From: an uncultured Lachnospiraceae bacterium
GTDB lineage: Bacteria; Bacillota; Clostridia; Lachnospirales; Lachnospiraceae
Assembly: GCA_947648875.1 (NCBI GenBank)
Contig: CANSPM010000036.1
Coordinates: forward strand, 1 to 39,264
Direction of reading: 5' to 3'
Length of the DNA stretch: 39,264 nt
In this document: in pieces, positions 1-8,709 of the stretch
Layout of the letters: every line of letters starts with the position of its first letter
Position numbering within the stretch: position 1 is the first letter of the stretch
The notes under the pieces: generated by a model
Told to the model about the DNA's origin: nothing
The model's input: only the letters and a program-made list of their open reading frames with translations
The model's database searches: none
Position numbers and translations under genes: made by a program

Positions 1-590
1 AGGGTTGTTCGGCACACACCATTGAGGCGAGGACGGTTCACGAAGTTGTGCTTGCGGACATTCAGAAACACGCAGGACAGGCACTGACGGACAGGAAAGC
101 AATGGTAACGGAAATTGCGGAGCGTCTTAATCTCCAACTGTCGGCAGATAAGGAACAGCAGAAAAAGGAACTAAGGCAATGTAAACAGCGAGTGTCGGAA
201 ATAGAAAACCTGTATGCCAAACTGTACGAGGATTTGACAAGGGAACTGTTGACCGAAAAGCGTTTTCAGATGTTGTCGGCACGATTTGACAGCGAGCAGG
301 AAGAACTGACAGCCAAGATAAAGGAACTTGAAAAAAGTGCCATAGCGGACAAAGAGCAGTTATCTTCCATTGAGCAGTTTGCGGAGCAGATAAGCGGTTA
401 TGCAGGAATAACAGAACTCAATTTCAAGATAATCAATCAACTGATAGAAAAAATTCTTGTTTCTGAACCCGTAGAAGTTGACGGGCAGAAAATTCAACGA
501 CTTACTATCCATTATAAATTCATAGGGGCATTGGAAACCCTTGAATAATGGATATTTTCTAAGTCACCTATTCCAACTATCCAACAGATG
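1..590 (+). mobile_element. Right end of an integrative element with a large serine recombinase
   Basis: The left edge holds the 3' part of a large serine recombinase gene that stops at 548. From about 591 the sequence continues as the interior of an FkbM-type methyltransferase gene. In transposons and integrative elements of the TndX/TnpX kind the recombinase is commonly the last gene before the element end. The right attachment junction therefore probably lies between 549 and 591. The other end is outside the window, so size, cargo and exact att core cannot be stated. The recombinase segment is visibly more AT-rich and uses A/T-ending codons more than the genes that follow, in keeping with foreign origin. 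Confidence 0.6.
3..548 (+). CDS. Large serine recombinase, C-terminal part (cut by window edge)
   Basis: The frame is open from base 3, so the gene begins outside the window. About 181 residues are visible. The first residues (CSAHTIEARTVHEVV) look like the tail of the zinc-ribbon region. After them comes a long Lys/Glu-rich coiled coil (roughly visible residues 40-120) and a DUF4368-like end with ILVSEPVEVDGQKIQRLTIHY. This layout is typical of large serine recombinases that excise and integrate Firmicutes transposons through a covalent serine-DNA intermediate. The catalytic resolvase domain would lie upstream and cannot be checked. No second gene follows before the presumed element end. The family call is confident; activity is unknown. 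Confidence 0.8.
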   Translation, partial: GCSAHTIEARTVHEVVLADIQKHAGQALTDRKAMVTEIAERLNLQLSADKEQQKKELRQCKQRVSEIENLYAKLYEDLTRELLTEKRFQMLSARFDSEQEELTAKIKELEKSAIADKEQLSSIEQFAEQISGYAGITELNFKIINQLIEKILVSEPVEVDGQKIQRLTIHYKFIGALETLE

Positions 591-776
591 GGGGCCAGGA
601 GGACGATTACGCGTGAAAAGCCCGGTCTCGCCATATCCATCTATCATAATGCCTGTGATTATTACCGACTTGCGGAATTGATTCTGGAATATGTTCCGGC
701 ATACAAGATTGCGGTAAGGCACCACAAGGACAGGCATGTGGACACGGTTTTATACGCATGGATACAGGAGGGATAG
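591..776 (+). pseudogene. FkbM-family methyltransferase, 3' remnant
   Basis: The 61 residues from GARRTI to the TAG stop match the end of FkbM-type SAM-dependent methyltransferases: a GA-x-x-TI helix, KPGLAISIYH, a D-Y-x-x-LAELI helix, YKIAVRHH and a terminal DTVLYAW strand. The SAM-binding N-terminal part is missing and is replaced upstream by the end of the serine-recombinase element. The same frame runs back without a stop to the recombinase TAA, but an ATG at 588 gives only a domain stub. I read it as a gene cut by element insertion. The missing 5' part may lie beyond the other end of the element, and precise excision might restore it. FkbM enzymes O-methylate sugars, which fits the glycan genes just downstream. 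Confidence 0.7.
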
Positions 777-779
777 ATC

Positions 780-2435
780 TTGAACGAGGCACATAAAGAG
801 AGTCTGGAACTGCTGGATATCGTACATAAAATATGCGTGGAAAAGGATCTTCGTTATACGATCACGGCGGATACGCTGATCGCGCACACGAACGGAATGC
901 AATTTGAGGATTGCGCCCCGGTGATTTATCTGGCCGCCCTGTATAAGGATTACCGGCAGCTGTTTGCGCTGCTGGAGCATTTTTGCGGCATGAACGCAGG
1001 ATATTCTATTCATGATTACAGAAACACAGAGCAGTTTGACACTTTTGACTGTTGGTTCGTGAAGGAGTCAAGGATTCATTTCAGGGAAGAAAAAAGAAAG
1101 GACGCGTTTTATTACGGTACCAGACTGGTCATCACCCCCCTGTTTTATGTCGGGGACGAGGAGAAGGAGTGGGATCGGGCTTACGCGTTGTTCCGGGACA
1201 CAACAGGAACCCTGAACGCCAGAGCCGTATTGGAGGGGAAACCCTTGAGAAGCTATATACGGCTGACTCCCAAAAGGCGGCTTTCCAGGCATTATATCAG
1301 GCTGCGGGGAAAATACTCCATCGAAAGCTGCATTGCGGAATACGGCGGCAGGGAAAGCGGAAAGTATGTAGTGTACCCCCATGTGACAGGAAGGAATCCC
1401 AGAGACGCCAACTCCCTGCCCCGGATTGTCAATGAAAATTCTAGATCCGTGTTCAGCGGCATATGGCAGGATGTAAAAGAGGAGGCGTTTTGCGGGCATA
1501 AATGTTATATTGTCAGGGAGTCGGAAGGAATCATAAGCTGTTTTCCTGCCCATATGACAGAGGCGGTTCTCAATAAGGAAAAAAGCCAGCTGGCGCTGCG
1601 GGGCAATACGTATCTGTGGCGTATACAGCAGATTCAGCTGGAGCTTTTGGTGGAATTTGACAGGATATGCAGGAAACACGCGCTGAGATATAATATCAGC
1701 TTCGGCACACTGCTGGGGGCAGTCAGACATAAGGGATTTATTCCGTGGGATGACGATATTGATGTGACCATGCCTGTGGAAGATTTTGACAGGCTGGATG
1801 AGATCATGCGGGAGGAGCTGGATCTTCAAAAATACTATTTCCGATGTCCGGCCAACGAGGAGAACAACCATCTGATATTCAAGCATCTGGAGCGGAGGGG
1901 AACGGTATATACAAAACAGGGGCGACAGAAATTGACGCAGCAGATCGGCGTGTTTATTGATATTTTTCCCATGTACCCTTCTGCGCATCTCCGGCTGGCG
2001 GACTGGGTACACGCAAAAATCTGCCGACATTGGAGGAAGGCGCTGTGGGCTACTGTCGGCGCGGATTCGGTACAGGATGAGAAAAGGAGGAAGTATTATC
2101 AAAGAATCTCAGCGGTGGGAAACAAGGTATGCTATGAGAGATTTGTCAGGGCGGCAAAATTTTTTCATAATGAGAAGTACCTGAAATTCTGGATCGCTCA
2201 GGACCGAAATCCGTATAAGACGCCTCTGGTCAGAAGGAGCAATTATGTGGATACCGTGGAACTCCTTTTTGAGGGGCATTCTTTTACGGCTCCCAGAGAC
2301 TATGAAAGCGTATTGGACTATTGTTTCGGTCATGACTGGAGGAAGTATCCCTCCACAAGAGGGCGGCGTCCCGCGCACAACGCGATTACGGAAATCGGGG
2401 ACTTATACAGGGAAGAAAGCGAGGGCAGACAATGA
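780..2435 (+). CDS. LicD-like phosphotransferase with two tandem domains, the first degenerate
   Basis: The protein has 551 residues from a TTG start, chosen because AGGAGG at 766-771 sits 8 bases upstream. The C-terminal half (about residues 280-551) is a LicD-family domain. It has the FGTLLGAVRH helix and the acidic metal/nucleotide site IPWDDDIDV at about residues 319-328, followed by GVFIDIFPMYP. LicD proteins move phosphocholine or similar phospho-groups onto surface glycans or teichoic acids. The N-terminal half starts with the same kind of helix (LLDIVHKICVEKDLRYTI) and a TADTLIAH segment aligned to GTLLGA, but its acidic cluster has become FEDCAPVIY, so it is probably non-catalytic. 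The gene overlaps the next by 4 bases (ATGA), implying coupled translation. Substrate unknown. Confidence 0.75.
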   Translation: MNEAHKESLELLDIVHKICVEKDLRYTITADTLIAHTNGMQFEDCAPVIYLAALYKDYRQLFALLEHFCGMNAGYSIHDYRNTEQFDTFDCWFVKESRIHFREEKRKDAFYYGTRLVITPLFYVGDEEKEWDRAYALFRDTTGTLNARAVLEGKPLRSYIRLTPKRRLSRHYIRLRGKYSIESCIAEYGGRESGKYVVYPHVTGRNPRDANSLPRIVNENSRSVFSGIWQDVKEEAFCGHKCYIVRESEGIISCFPAHMTEAVLNKEKSQLALRGNTYLWRIQQIQLELLVEFDRICRKHALRYNISFGTLLGAVRHKGFIPWDDDIDVTMPVEDFDRLDEIMREELDLQKYYFRCPANEENNHLIFKHLERRGTVYTKQGRQKLTQQIGVFIDIFPMYPSAHLRLADWVHAKICRHWRKALWATVGADSVQDEKRRKYYQRISAVGNKVCYERFVRAAKFFHNEKYLKFWIAQDRNPYKTPLVRRSNYVDTVELLFEGHSFTAPRDYESVLDYCFGHDWRKYPSTRGRRPAHNAITEIGDLYREESEGRQ

Positions 2436-3727
2436 AGTACGGATATATGTTCTATCAGAAACCTTTGAAACCGGAGATGAGGACCAGGCCTGTGAATCTG
2501 GGTGATCCCATACAGTCCTGCGCGGTAAAGAACCTGTATCGGGAAATGGGGATCAGGGAGGAGGACATAATTCCCGTTCCCCGGTATGATCTGGAAAATT
2601 ATGAGGGGGAAGAGTGTGTATGTGTGATCAACAGCGCCAGTAATTATGAGGAACTGGCGTATGACTCACATTTTATGCCGCCTTCTCCCAGGATTCATGC
2701 CGTTGTTATGTCCCTGCACCTGCACAGGGACCTGTCGGAGGAAGAAGCGGCATTTTATAAGCAGTGCGGCGGCGTGGGGTGCCGGGATGCCTATACGGTT
2801 TCCTATCTGCGAAGTCTCGGAATAGACGCGTATCTCACGGGGTGCCTTACGCTCACATTGCCAAGGAGGACCCAGGAGCAGGCGCGGAGGGCGGACAAGG
2901 TCTATCTTCTGGATGCGCCCGCCGACATTATGAGGATCATGCCCCGGGAAATCAGGGAGGAGGGAATTGTCCTGACCAATATTGAGAGATACAGCAATCC
3001 GGGAAACAGCAACAGGATCTCTGTGGAGGACGCGTATGAGGAACACAGGAAAGGAGAGGAAAGGCTCTCCCTGCTTCGGGATACGGCAAGACTTGTGATT
3101 ACCTCCAAGCTGCATGTCGCCTCCCCCTGCCTGGCCATGGGGATACCGGTGATTCTTGCCAAGAACCATTTTGGAGAGCGATTTGGTTTTATTGACCGCC
3201 TGATTCCCACATATACGCCGGCGCACTATCCGGAGATCAACTGGAATCCCGCTCCCGTGGACATCGAGTCGGAAAAGGCCAGAATAAAGGAGCTTTTTTT
3301 TCATAAAGTCAAAGCGGCGGCCTGTAGGGCCGAACTGGAAAAAATGTGGGCCGGAAAGAGTCCCGTTTATCAGATTGATTATCACACGGCAACCTCCCGC
3401 GCGGTGGAAAAAATTCCGTTTCCGCAAAACGGATTCCCCTACGCGGTGTGGGGCGTTGTGCTGTCGGCGGCATACTATCTGGAGGAGGCCATGCGAAAAC
3501 AGGTGCCCCAGGCCGAATTGACAGCGGGGATTGATATCGCCGTACAGGGAGAATACTGTGGCGTCGGGGTTATGAAGCCGGAGGAAATCCCGACTCTTCC
3601 TATGGATACCGTGATTATTGTGGCGGCTCCGTCAGCCCGGGAGCAGGCCCGGGACTTGCTTCTGCGTCTGAACCGGCCCTTCGTGCTTCTGCGGGGCACG
3701 GAAGCAGAGTGGCATAACCTGCCATAG
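2432..3727 (+). CDS. Polysaccharide pyruvyl transferase-family protein with C-terminal Rossmann-like domain
   Basis: This 431-residue protein starts inside the end of the LicD-like gene. Residues 1 to about 310 match the polysaccharide pyruvyl transferase fold: NLGDPIQSCAV near the N-terminus, a GCRDAYTVSYLRSLGI segment, LTGCLTLTLP, and the late ITSKLHVASPCLAMGIPVI helix. Family members typically transfer pyruvate from PEP onto a sugar as a ketal. About residues 330-431 form a second unit (FPYAVWGVVL, ELTAGIDIAVQG, GVMKPEEI, DTVIIVAAP, RPFVLL). It resembles the small Rossmann-like domain attached to many glycan-modifying enzymes, but without the usual Gly-rich WGAG loop. Together with the LicD-like and FkbM-type genes this suggests a locus decorating a cell-surface polymer. 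Acceptor unknown. Confidence 0.7.
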   Translation: MKYGYMFYQKPLKPEMRTRPVNLGDPIQSCAVKNLYREMGIREEDIIPVPRYDLENYEGEECVCVINSASNYEELAYDSHFMPPSPRIHAVVMSLHLHRDLSEEEAAFYKQCGGVGCRDAYTVSYLRSLGIDAYLTGCLTLTLPRRTQEQARRADKVYLLDAPADIMRIMPREIREEGIVLTNIERYSNPGNSNRISVEDAYEEHRKGEERLSLLRDTARLVITSKLHVASPCLAMGIPVILAKNHFGERFGFIDRLIPTYTPAHYPEINWNPAPVDIESEKARIKELFFHKVKAAACRAELEKMWAGKSPVYQIDYHTATSRAVEKIPFPQNGFPYAVWGVVLSAAYYLEEAMRKQVPQAELTAGIDIAVQGEYCGVGVMKPEEIPTLPMDTVIIVAAPSAREQARDLLLRLNRPFVLLRGTEAEWHNLP

Positions 3728-3770
3728 TTTGTTCTGTTTTTTTACAAAATGTCAAACAATTCAGGAAAAG

Positions 3771-3823
3771 GAAACGTCCCCGGAACAGGCAAAGCAGTCT
3801 TTTGCAGGTTCCGGGGACGTTTC
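3771..3823. repeat. REP-like palindrome (16-bp perfect arms)
   Basis: GAAACGTCCCCGGAAC at 3771-3786 is repeated as its exact reverse complement at 3808-3823. Inside the 21-base loop GCAAA and TTTGC can pair further. There is no T-run immediately after the stem, so it is not a typical Rho-independent terminator, although it could protect or end the mRNA of the glycan operon. Shape and position between genes fit a REP/IS200-type hairpin. I saw no other copy in the window. Confidence 0.65.
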
Positions 3824-3839
3824 GTACATTTTTATTGAT

Positions 3840-3868
3840 TTCAGATTAGAAAGCGGATATAGTATAAT
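3840..3868 (+). promoter_or_regulatory. Predicted promoter for the AAA/PD-(D/E)XK gene
   Basis: A perfect -10 TATAAT lies at 3863-3868 with a weak -35 TTCAGA at 3840-3845, 17 bases apart. It lies just downstream of the palindrome and 45 bases before the ATG at 3914. Confidence 0.4.
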
Positions 3869-3913
3869 TATGGGCAGAAACTTGCGCCAGAGCGGCAGAA
3901 AGGAAAGCGGACC

Positions 3914-5602
3914 ATGGCAAGGACGATCAGCATAGGGCGGCAGGATTTTGAAAGAATCAGGACCAGCGACAACTTCTATATAGATAAGACGGAGTTCATC
4001 CGGCAGTGGTGGGAGGCGGACGACGATGTGACCTTGATCACCCGCCCCCGTCGTTTTGGAAAGACGCTGAACATGAGCATGGTGGAGCAGTTCTTCTCGG
4101 TGGACTTTGCCGGGCGGGGGGATTTGTTCGCGGGGCTGGCCATCTGGAAGGAGGAGAAATACCGGCATCTCCAGGGGACCTATCCGGTGATTTCACTCAG
4201 TTTTTCGAAAGTTAAGGGCAAATCCTATCAAGATGCCAGACAGGGGATCTGTCAGATCCTGTCGGAATTATTTAATCGGTTCCAATTCTTGCTGACAGAT
4301 GCCAGGATATTGGAAAAAGAAAAGGAGTCTTTTAATAAGGTATCCGAGGATATGGAGGACTACACTGCGGCAAATTCCCTGAACTTTTTATCAAATCTTC
4401 TCATGCGGTACTATGGAAAAAGGGTGATCATCCTGCTGGATGAGTATGACACGCCCATGCAGGAGGCGTATATTGAAGGGTATTGGGACGAACTGGCGGC
4501 TTTTACCAGGGGGCTGTTCAACGCGACCTTCAAGGCGAATCCCTACATGGAGAGGGCCATTCTGACAGGGATAACCAGAGTGAGCAAGGAGTCCATGTTC
4601 TCCGACCTGAACAATCTGGAGGTGGTGACCACCACCTCAGAAAAATACGCGGACAGTTTTGGCTTCACGGAAGGGGAGGTGTTCGCGGCGCTGGAGGAGT
4701 ATGGGCTTTCGGATCAAAAACAGCAGGTCAGGGAATGGTATGACGGTTTCACCTTCGGCAGCAGGAGAGATATTTATAATCCCTGGTCCATCCTGAATTA
4801 TCTGGATAAGAAAAAGGTGGGGCAATACTGGGTCAACACCAGTTCCAACAGACTGGTGGGCAAACTGCTTCGGGAGGGCGGGGCAAATATCAAAAAGATT
4901 TTTGAGGAACTGCTGGGCGGCGGCACGCTGGAAATGGAGATTGACGAGCAGATTGTATATAACCAGTTATCCGTAAAAAAGAATGCCATATGGAGTCTGC
5001 TGTTGGCCAGCGGGTACCTGCGGGTGATAGACACTACGTTTGTGGAGAGGACGGGACGCTGGATTTATAAGCTTAAGTTGACCAACCGGGAGGTTTGCAC
5101 CATGTTCGAAGATATGGTGCGGGACTGGTTTTCCGGAAATGAGTATTATGGTGATTTCATTTTGGCGCTGTTACAGGGGGACGTGGAAGCGATGAACACC
5201 TACATGAACAAGGTCACCCGGGAGATATTCAGCTATTTTGACACGGGAGGAAAGCCCTACAGCGAGCCGGAGCGCTTTTATCACGGCTTTGTGCTGGGCC
5301 TGATGGTGGAACTGTCCGACCGGTATACGGTGACTTCCAACCGGGAGAGCGGCTTTGGCCGGTATGACGTGATGCTGGAGCCCAGAGACACGGCCCGGTA
5401 TGACGCTGTCATTCTGGAGTTCAAGGTACAGGCATCCGGGGAGGAGGAGCTGTCCGACACGGTGCGGGCGGCGCTGAAACAGATCGAGGAGAAAAACTAC
5501 CAGGCGGTCCTGGAGGCAAAGGGGATAACCGGGGAGCGGATCAGAAAGTACGGCTTCGCATTTTGCGGGAAGAAAGTGCTGATTGGCGGCGTAGAAACAT
5601 AA
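3914..5602 (+). CDS. AAA-ATPase-like / PD-(D/E)XK nuclease superfamily protein
   Basis: This 562-residue protein belongs to a family abundant in anaerobic gut bacteria. The N-terminal AAA-ATPase-like domain opens with [10 protein letters not shown] and YIDKTEF. It has the family's P-loop variant [11 protein letters not shown] at about residues 41-51 and a Walker [11 protein letters not shown] near residue 175. The C-terminal PD-(D/E)XK_9-like domain has [10 protein letters not shown], the [11 protein letters not shown] strand supplying the acidic residue, and the AVILEFKV strand with the E-x-K pair near residue 505. Role in the cell is not established; a mobile-DNA or nuclease-related role is usually suspected. 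It stands alone behind its own promoter and has weak ribosome binding (AAAGGAAAG). Length is normal for the family and no damage is visible. Confidence 0.85.
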   Translation: MARTISIGRQDFERIRTSDNFYIDKTEFIRQWWEADDDVTLITRPRRFGKTLNMSMVEQFFSVDFAGRGDLFAGLAIWKEEKYRHLQGTYPVISLSFSKVKGKSYQDARQGICQILSELFNRFQFLLTDARILEKEKESFNKVSEDMEDYTAANSLNFLSNLLMRYYGKRVIILLDEYDTPMQEAYIEGYWDELAAFTRGLFNATFKANPYMERAILTGITRVSKESMFSDLNNLEVVTTTSEKYADSFGFTEGEVFAALEEYGLSDQKQQVREWYDGFTFGSRRDIYNPWSILNYLDKKKVGQYWVNTSSNRLVGKLLREGGANIKKIFEELLGGGTLEMEIDEQIVYNQLSVKKNAIWSLLLASGYLRVIDTTFVERTGRWIYKLKLTNREVCTMFEDMVRDWFSGNEYYGDFILALLQGDVEAMNTYMNKVTREIFSYFDTGGKPYSEPERFYHGFVLGLMVELSDRYTVTSNRESGFGRYDVMLEPRDTARYDAVILEFKVQASGEEELSDTVRAALKQIEEKNYQAVLEAKGITGERIRKYGFAFCGKKVLIGGVET

Positions 5603-5640
5603 AAAAGGATTTTGGATTTGGATCGCTTTGTGAGGAGACT

Positions 5641-7512
5641 ATGAAAGAGATGAATGAACAAAAATATTCCCGCAATATGGCGTTGAGCTTTCTGGCGGGT
5701 ATTGCGCTGGGGGCTGTTATCGTGCTGGCACTGCTCTGGGCTCTGGGGTATATTCCCGGCAGGGAAGAGGGGCAGGCCGTGGAGGCTGGGACAGACTTTG
5801 CGTTCTCAGGGACTGGAGCGGAGGGCGTGGGAACAAAACCGTCCTCAGAGAACCGGGAGACAATGCAGGGACCGGGGGAGGCAGAGGAGTCGGCATTAGA
5901 CATAACGAAGGAATCATCAGGGGAGCCGATGCCGGAGACGACGCTGGAATCCCCAGAGGAGGAGGCTTGGGGGAAGCCGCAGAATCCTGCGGCGGAGCCG
6001 GGCTATGAGTCGGCATCGGAACCTACGGACGGCGGGGAAAAAGGGGAGCCAGGGCAGAACGGTAATGTCGCCGCACCAGGAGCTGTCAGCCTCGATTTTC
6101 AGTTAAACGGCAGCTGGAGCGGTGAAGAGGGCTGTTATTATCAATATGCGGCGGTGATCGAAAATGACTCGGATCAGAAGATCACGGATTGGAAGATCAT
6201 GGTGCAGAATTTTGAACGTTGCAGAGTGGACTCTTACTGGTGCTGTGAGATAGAAGAAAGGGACGGTCTTCTGGTGGTCACTCCGGCGGATTATAACGTC
6301 GAGATTTGGGAGGATGGAAAGGCAGAAGGAATCGGCCTTATCATTCTGGCGGAAGAGGAATGGAAATTGACGGATGCTTCCCTGGAGGCAGAGACATCGG
6401 GAGGCGGACTTAACGCTGTTTTTGGGGCCGGGCCTGACATAGAAGATGACGTTGAAACGGGCCAGGATGCGTCGAATCCGGAGGAAACGGGCCAGGATGC
6501 GTCGAATCCGGAGGAAACAGGCCAGGATGCGCACAACCAGGGGAACAGAGGGCCGGACATCCTGGCGGGCGACCTTCTGGGCGACCATGCACTGGCCCAG
6601 GACACGCCAGTGGGCGGACACGGCAGGCTGCGGGTGGAGAGCGGCAGTCTGGTGGACCAGGAAGGAAACCCCTATCAGATGCACGGTGTCAGTACTCATG
6701 GCCTGGCCTGGTTTCCGGAATATGTATCCCGGGAGACCTTCCGCACTTTCCGAAACGAGTGGGATGCGGACGTGATACGCCTTGCCATGTATAGCGATGA
6801 ATATGGTGGATATAGTAATGGAGGAGATCAGGAAAAGCTGAAAGAGCTCATTGACAAAGGGGTGGAATATGCCTCCGAACTGGGCATGTACGTAATCATA
6901 GACTGGCATGTGCTGGGAGAGGGAGACCCCAATATCCACAGGGAGGACGCCATTGCCTTTTTTGATGAAATATCCCAAAAATATGCGGAGTACGGCAATG
7001 TGATCTATGAGATCTGCAATGAACCCAACGGAGGCGTGTCCTGGAAGGATGTGAAGAAATATGCCCAGGAAGTGATTCCGGTGATCCGGGCCAACGACCC
7101 CTACGGCATCATTCTGGTGGGGACTCCCCAGTGGAGTCAGCTGATCGGGGATGCCGCCGCCGATCCTATTGAGGACTACGATAATATTATGTACACACTG
7201 CATTTTTATGCAGCCACTCATAAGGACGAACTGCGGGGGAATCTGGAGCAGGCGCTTAAGGACGGTGTGCCGGTATTTGTCAGTGAGTGCAGTATCTGCG
7301 ACGCCTCCGGAGGAGGAGGCGTTGACGGGGAATCCGCCCTGGCCTGGGTGGATCTGATGGACCGGTATGATGTGAGTTATGTGGCCTGGGCTGTCAGTAA
7401 CAAGAACGAAACCGCAGCGCTGATCAGCAGCGGGTGCAGCAAACTCAGTGACTGGAGCGACAACGAACTGTCTGATACGGGCAGGTGGTTCAAGGAGCAG
7501 TTTACAAAATAG
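5641..7512 (+). CDS. Membrane-anchored GH5 endo-beta-1,4-glucanase with CBM-like module
   Basis: The frame is open from 5563, but I start at ATG 5641 because GAGGAG at 5632-5637 precedes it and the hydrophobic segment follows at once; ATG 5650 is possible. Parts of the 623-residue protein: a membrane segment or uncleaved signal at about 14-36, an acidic Pro/Gly/Ser/Glu linker at 40-145, a beta-rich carbohydrate-binding-like module at about 150-255 with regularly placed Trp (WSGEEG, DWKIMV, YWCCEIE), a 10-residue repeat at 272-300, and a GH5 domain at 328-623. The GH5 acid/base is E461 (YEICNEPNG), the nucleophile is E549 (FVSECSICDASG), and DWH and HFYAATH are also present. It resembles subfamily GH5_2. 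It should cut cellulose-like beta-glucans outside the cell while tethered to the membrane. No terminator is visible after it. Confidence 0.85.
   Translation: MKEMNEQKYSRNMALSFLAGIALGAVIVLALLWALGYIPGREEGQAVEAGTDFAFSGTGAEGVGTKPSSENRETMQGPGEAEESALDITKESSGEPMPETTLESPEEEAWGKPQNPAAEPGYESASEPTDGGEKGEPGQNGNVAAPGAVSLDFQLNGSWSGEEGCYYQYAAVIENDSDQKITDWKIMVQNFERCRVDSYWCCEIEERDGLLVVTPADYNVEIWEDGKAEGIGLIILAEEEWKLTDASLEAETSGGGLNAVFGAGPDIEDDVETGQDASNPEETGQDASNPEETGQDAHNQGNRGPDILAGDLLGDHALAQDTPVGGHGRLRVESGSLVDQEGNPYQMHGVSTHGLAWFPEYVSRETFRTFRNEWDADVIRLAMYSDEYGGYSNGGDQEKLKELIDKGVEYASELGMYVIIDWHVLGEGDPNIHREDAIAFFDEISQKYAEYGNVIYEICNEPNGGVSWKDVKKYAQEVIPVIRANDPYGIILVGTPQWSQLIGDAAADPIEDYDNIMYTLHFYAATHKDELRGNLEQALKDGVPVFVSECSICDASGGGGVDGESALAWVDLMDRYDVSYVAWAVSNKNETAALISSGCSKLSDWSDNELSDTGRWFKEQFTK
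6454..6540 (+). repeat. In-gene 30-bp tandem repeat (linker of the GH5 protein)
   Basis: A 30-base unit coding ETGQDASNPE occurs at 6454-6483 and again, identical, at 6484-6513. A third diverged and shortened copy is at 6514-6540. It keeps frame and makes a flexible acidic linker before the catalytic domain. Copy number may vary by slippage. Confidence 0.9.
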
Positions 7513-7563
7513 TTTTAAATACTACATGAAAAAATATAGATACTACAAAATATTACATACCTA

Positions 7564-7592
7564 TTGCAAAAAACAAATATTCATGCTAGACT
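7564..7592 (+). promoter_or_regulatory. Predicted promoter for the DegV-family gene
   Basis: TTGCAA at 7564-7569 and TAGACT at 7587-7592 are separated by 17 bases in a strongly AT-rich gap, 75 bases before the chosen ATG at 7667. Confidence 0.5.
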
Positions 7593-7666
7593 ACATATGG
7601 ACAGCGGATATTTGGAAAAATATGGTTCAAGAAGTATGTAGAGTTTTGAGGAAGGATATTTTTTCT

Positions 7667-8563
7667 ATGAGCAAATTATTTCATATCATAACAGACGGTT
7701 CATGTGATCTGCCCCCCGAGTGGGCGGAGCAGAAGGGATATTCGGTGGTGCCATTTTATGTGTCCTTTGACGATACCCATTATTTCAAGGAGATTGAGGA
7801 GATGGGGATTCGGGATTTCTACCAGCAGATGGTGGACCGCAAGGGTGTATATCCCAAGTCCTCCATGCCCTCTACCCAGGATTATGTGGATGCGTTTATG
7901 CCCTGGGTGGAGCAGAACATTCCGGTGATCTGTATCTGCATTACCACCAAGTTCAGCGGTTCTTTGCAGTCGGCCATGAATGCCATGCAGATGATCCGGG
8001 AGGAGCGGCCGGGCACCAGAATCGAAGTCATTGACTCCACTGTGGACACGGTGCTACAGGGGATTCTGGTGCTGGAGGCAGTGAAATGTCAGGAGAGCGG
8101 TATGAGCTGCGAGGAGACCATACGGAAGATTGAGGAGATCAAGGGCACGGGCAGGATCTTTTTCACTGTGGGCGATATGGAGTATCTGGCCCACGGCGGG
8201 CGCATTGGCAAGGTGAGCAGCGTGGCGGGAAGCCTTCTTGGCATCAAGCCGGTGATTACGCTGAAGCAAGGGGAGATTTTCCCCAGCGGTATCGGGCGCA
8301 GCAGGCGTAAGAACCTGGATAAGACCATCTCTCTGCTGCTGGCCTATCTGAAGGAAATGGGTGAGGATGTGAGCCGTTACAGCATAGCTGTGGGGTATGG
8401 ATATGACTATGAGGAGGCGGTGGAATACCGCCGTCAGGTGGCAGAGGCTCTGGGAGGCAGGCTGAAAGAGGAAGATATTCTGATGTTACAGATCGGAGCC
8501 ACCATATCGGTGCATACAGGTCCTTATCCTTTAGGGCTTGGCATAATTAAAAAAGCGTTGTAA
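7667..8563 (+). CDS. DegV/FakB-family fatty-acid-binding protein
   Basis: I chose ATG 7667 (298 residues) because GAGGAAGGA lies 10 bases upstream and the family N-terminus FHIITDGSCDLP follows directly; the frame is open back to 7448 but that part is unlike the family. Other DegV landmarks are KSSMPSTQDYVDAF, the CITTKFSGSLQSA loop that contacts the fatty-acid carboxylate in known structures, EVIDSTVDT, and GDMEYLAHGGRIGKVSSVAG followed by GIKPVITLKQGEI. FakB proteins present fatty acids to the kinase FakA for acyl-phosphate synthesis. No fakA is nearby, so it probably works with a distant partner. It is a single-gene unit with its own promoter and terminator. Confidence 0.9.
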   Translation: MSKLFHIITDGSCDLPPEWAEQKGYSVVPFYVSFDDTHYFKEIEEMGIRDFYQQMVDRKGVYPKSSMPSTQDYVDAFMPWVEQNIPVICICITTKFSGSLQSAMNAMQMIREERPGTRIEVIDSTVDTVLQGILVLEAVKCQESGMSCEETIRKIEEIKGTGRIFFTVGDMEYLAHGGRIGKVSSVAGSLLGIKPVITLKQGEIFPSGIGRSRRKNLDKTISLLLAYLKEMGEDVSRYSIAVGYGYDYEEAVEYRRQVAEALGGRLKEEDILMLQIGATISVHTGPYPLGLGIIKKAL

Positions 8564-8581
8564 AATGAATAAGAGACATCG

Positions 8582-8616
8582 CGACCTGACGGGATTGCTG
8601 CCTGTCAGGTCGTTTT
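8582..8616 (+). terminator. Rho-independent terminator after the DegV-family gene
   Basis: CGACCTGACGGG at 8582-8593 pairs with CCTGTCAGGTCG at 8601-8612 (one G-U pair, 7-base loop), followed by TTTT. Confidence 0.75.
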
Positions 8617-8709
8617 ATAACCGGCGAAAAATTCTGCTCCGCGTCCCGCGCATGGTGCCCGAAAAACCGGCGGCAGGAGGCGGAACCAGATACAGAAGGG
8701 AACAGACAG

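Noticed and set aside
3914..5602. Stand-alone anti-phage defence gene
   Set aside because: The AAA/PD-(D/E)XK family is abundant and of unknown role, and no defence genes surround it.
6454..6540. Possible CRISPR-like direct repeats
   Set aside because: The units are directly adjacent, without spacers, and code an in-frame peptide repeat.
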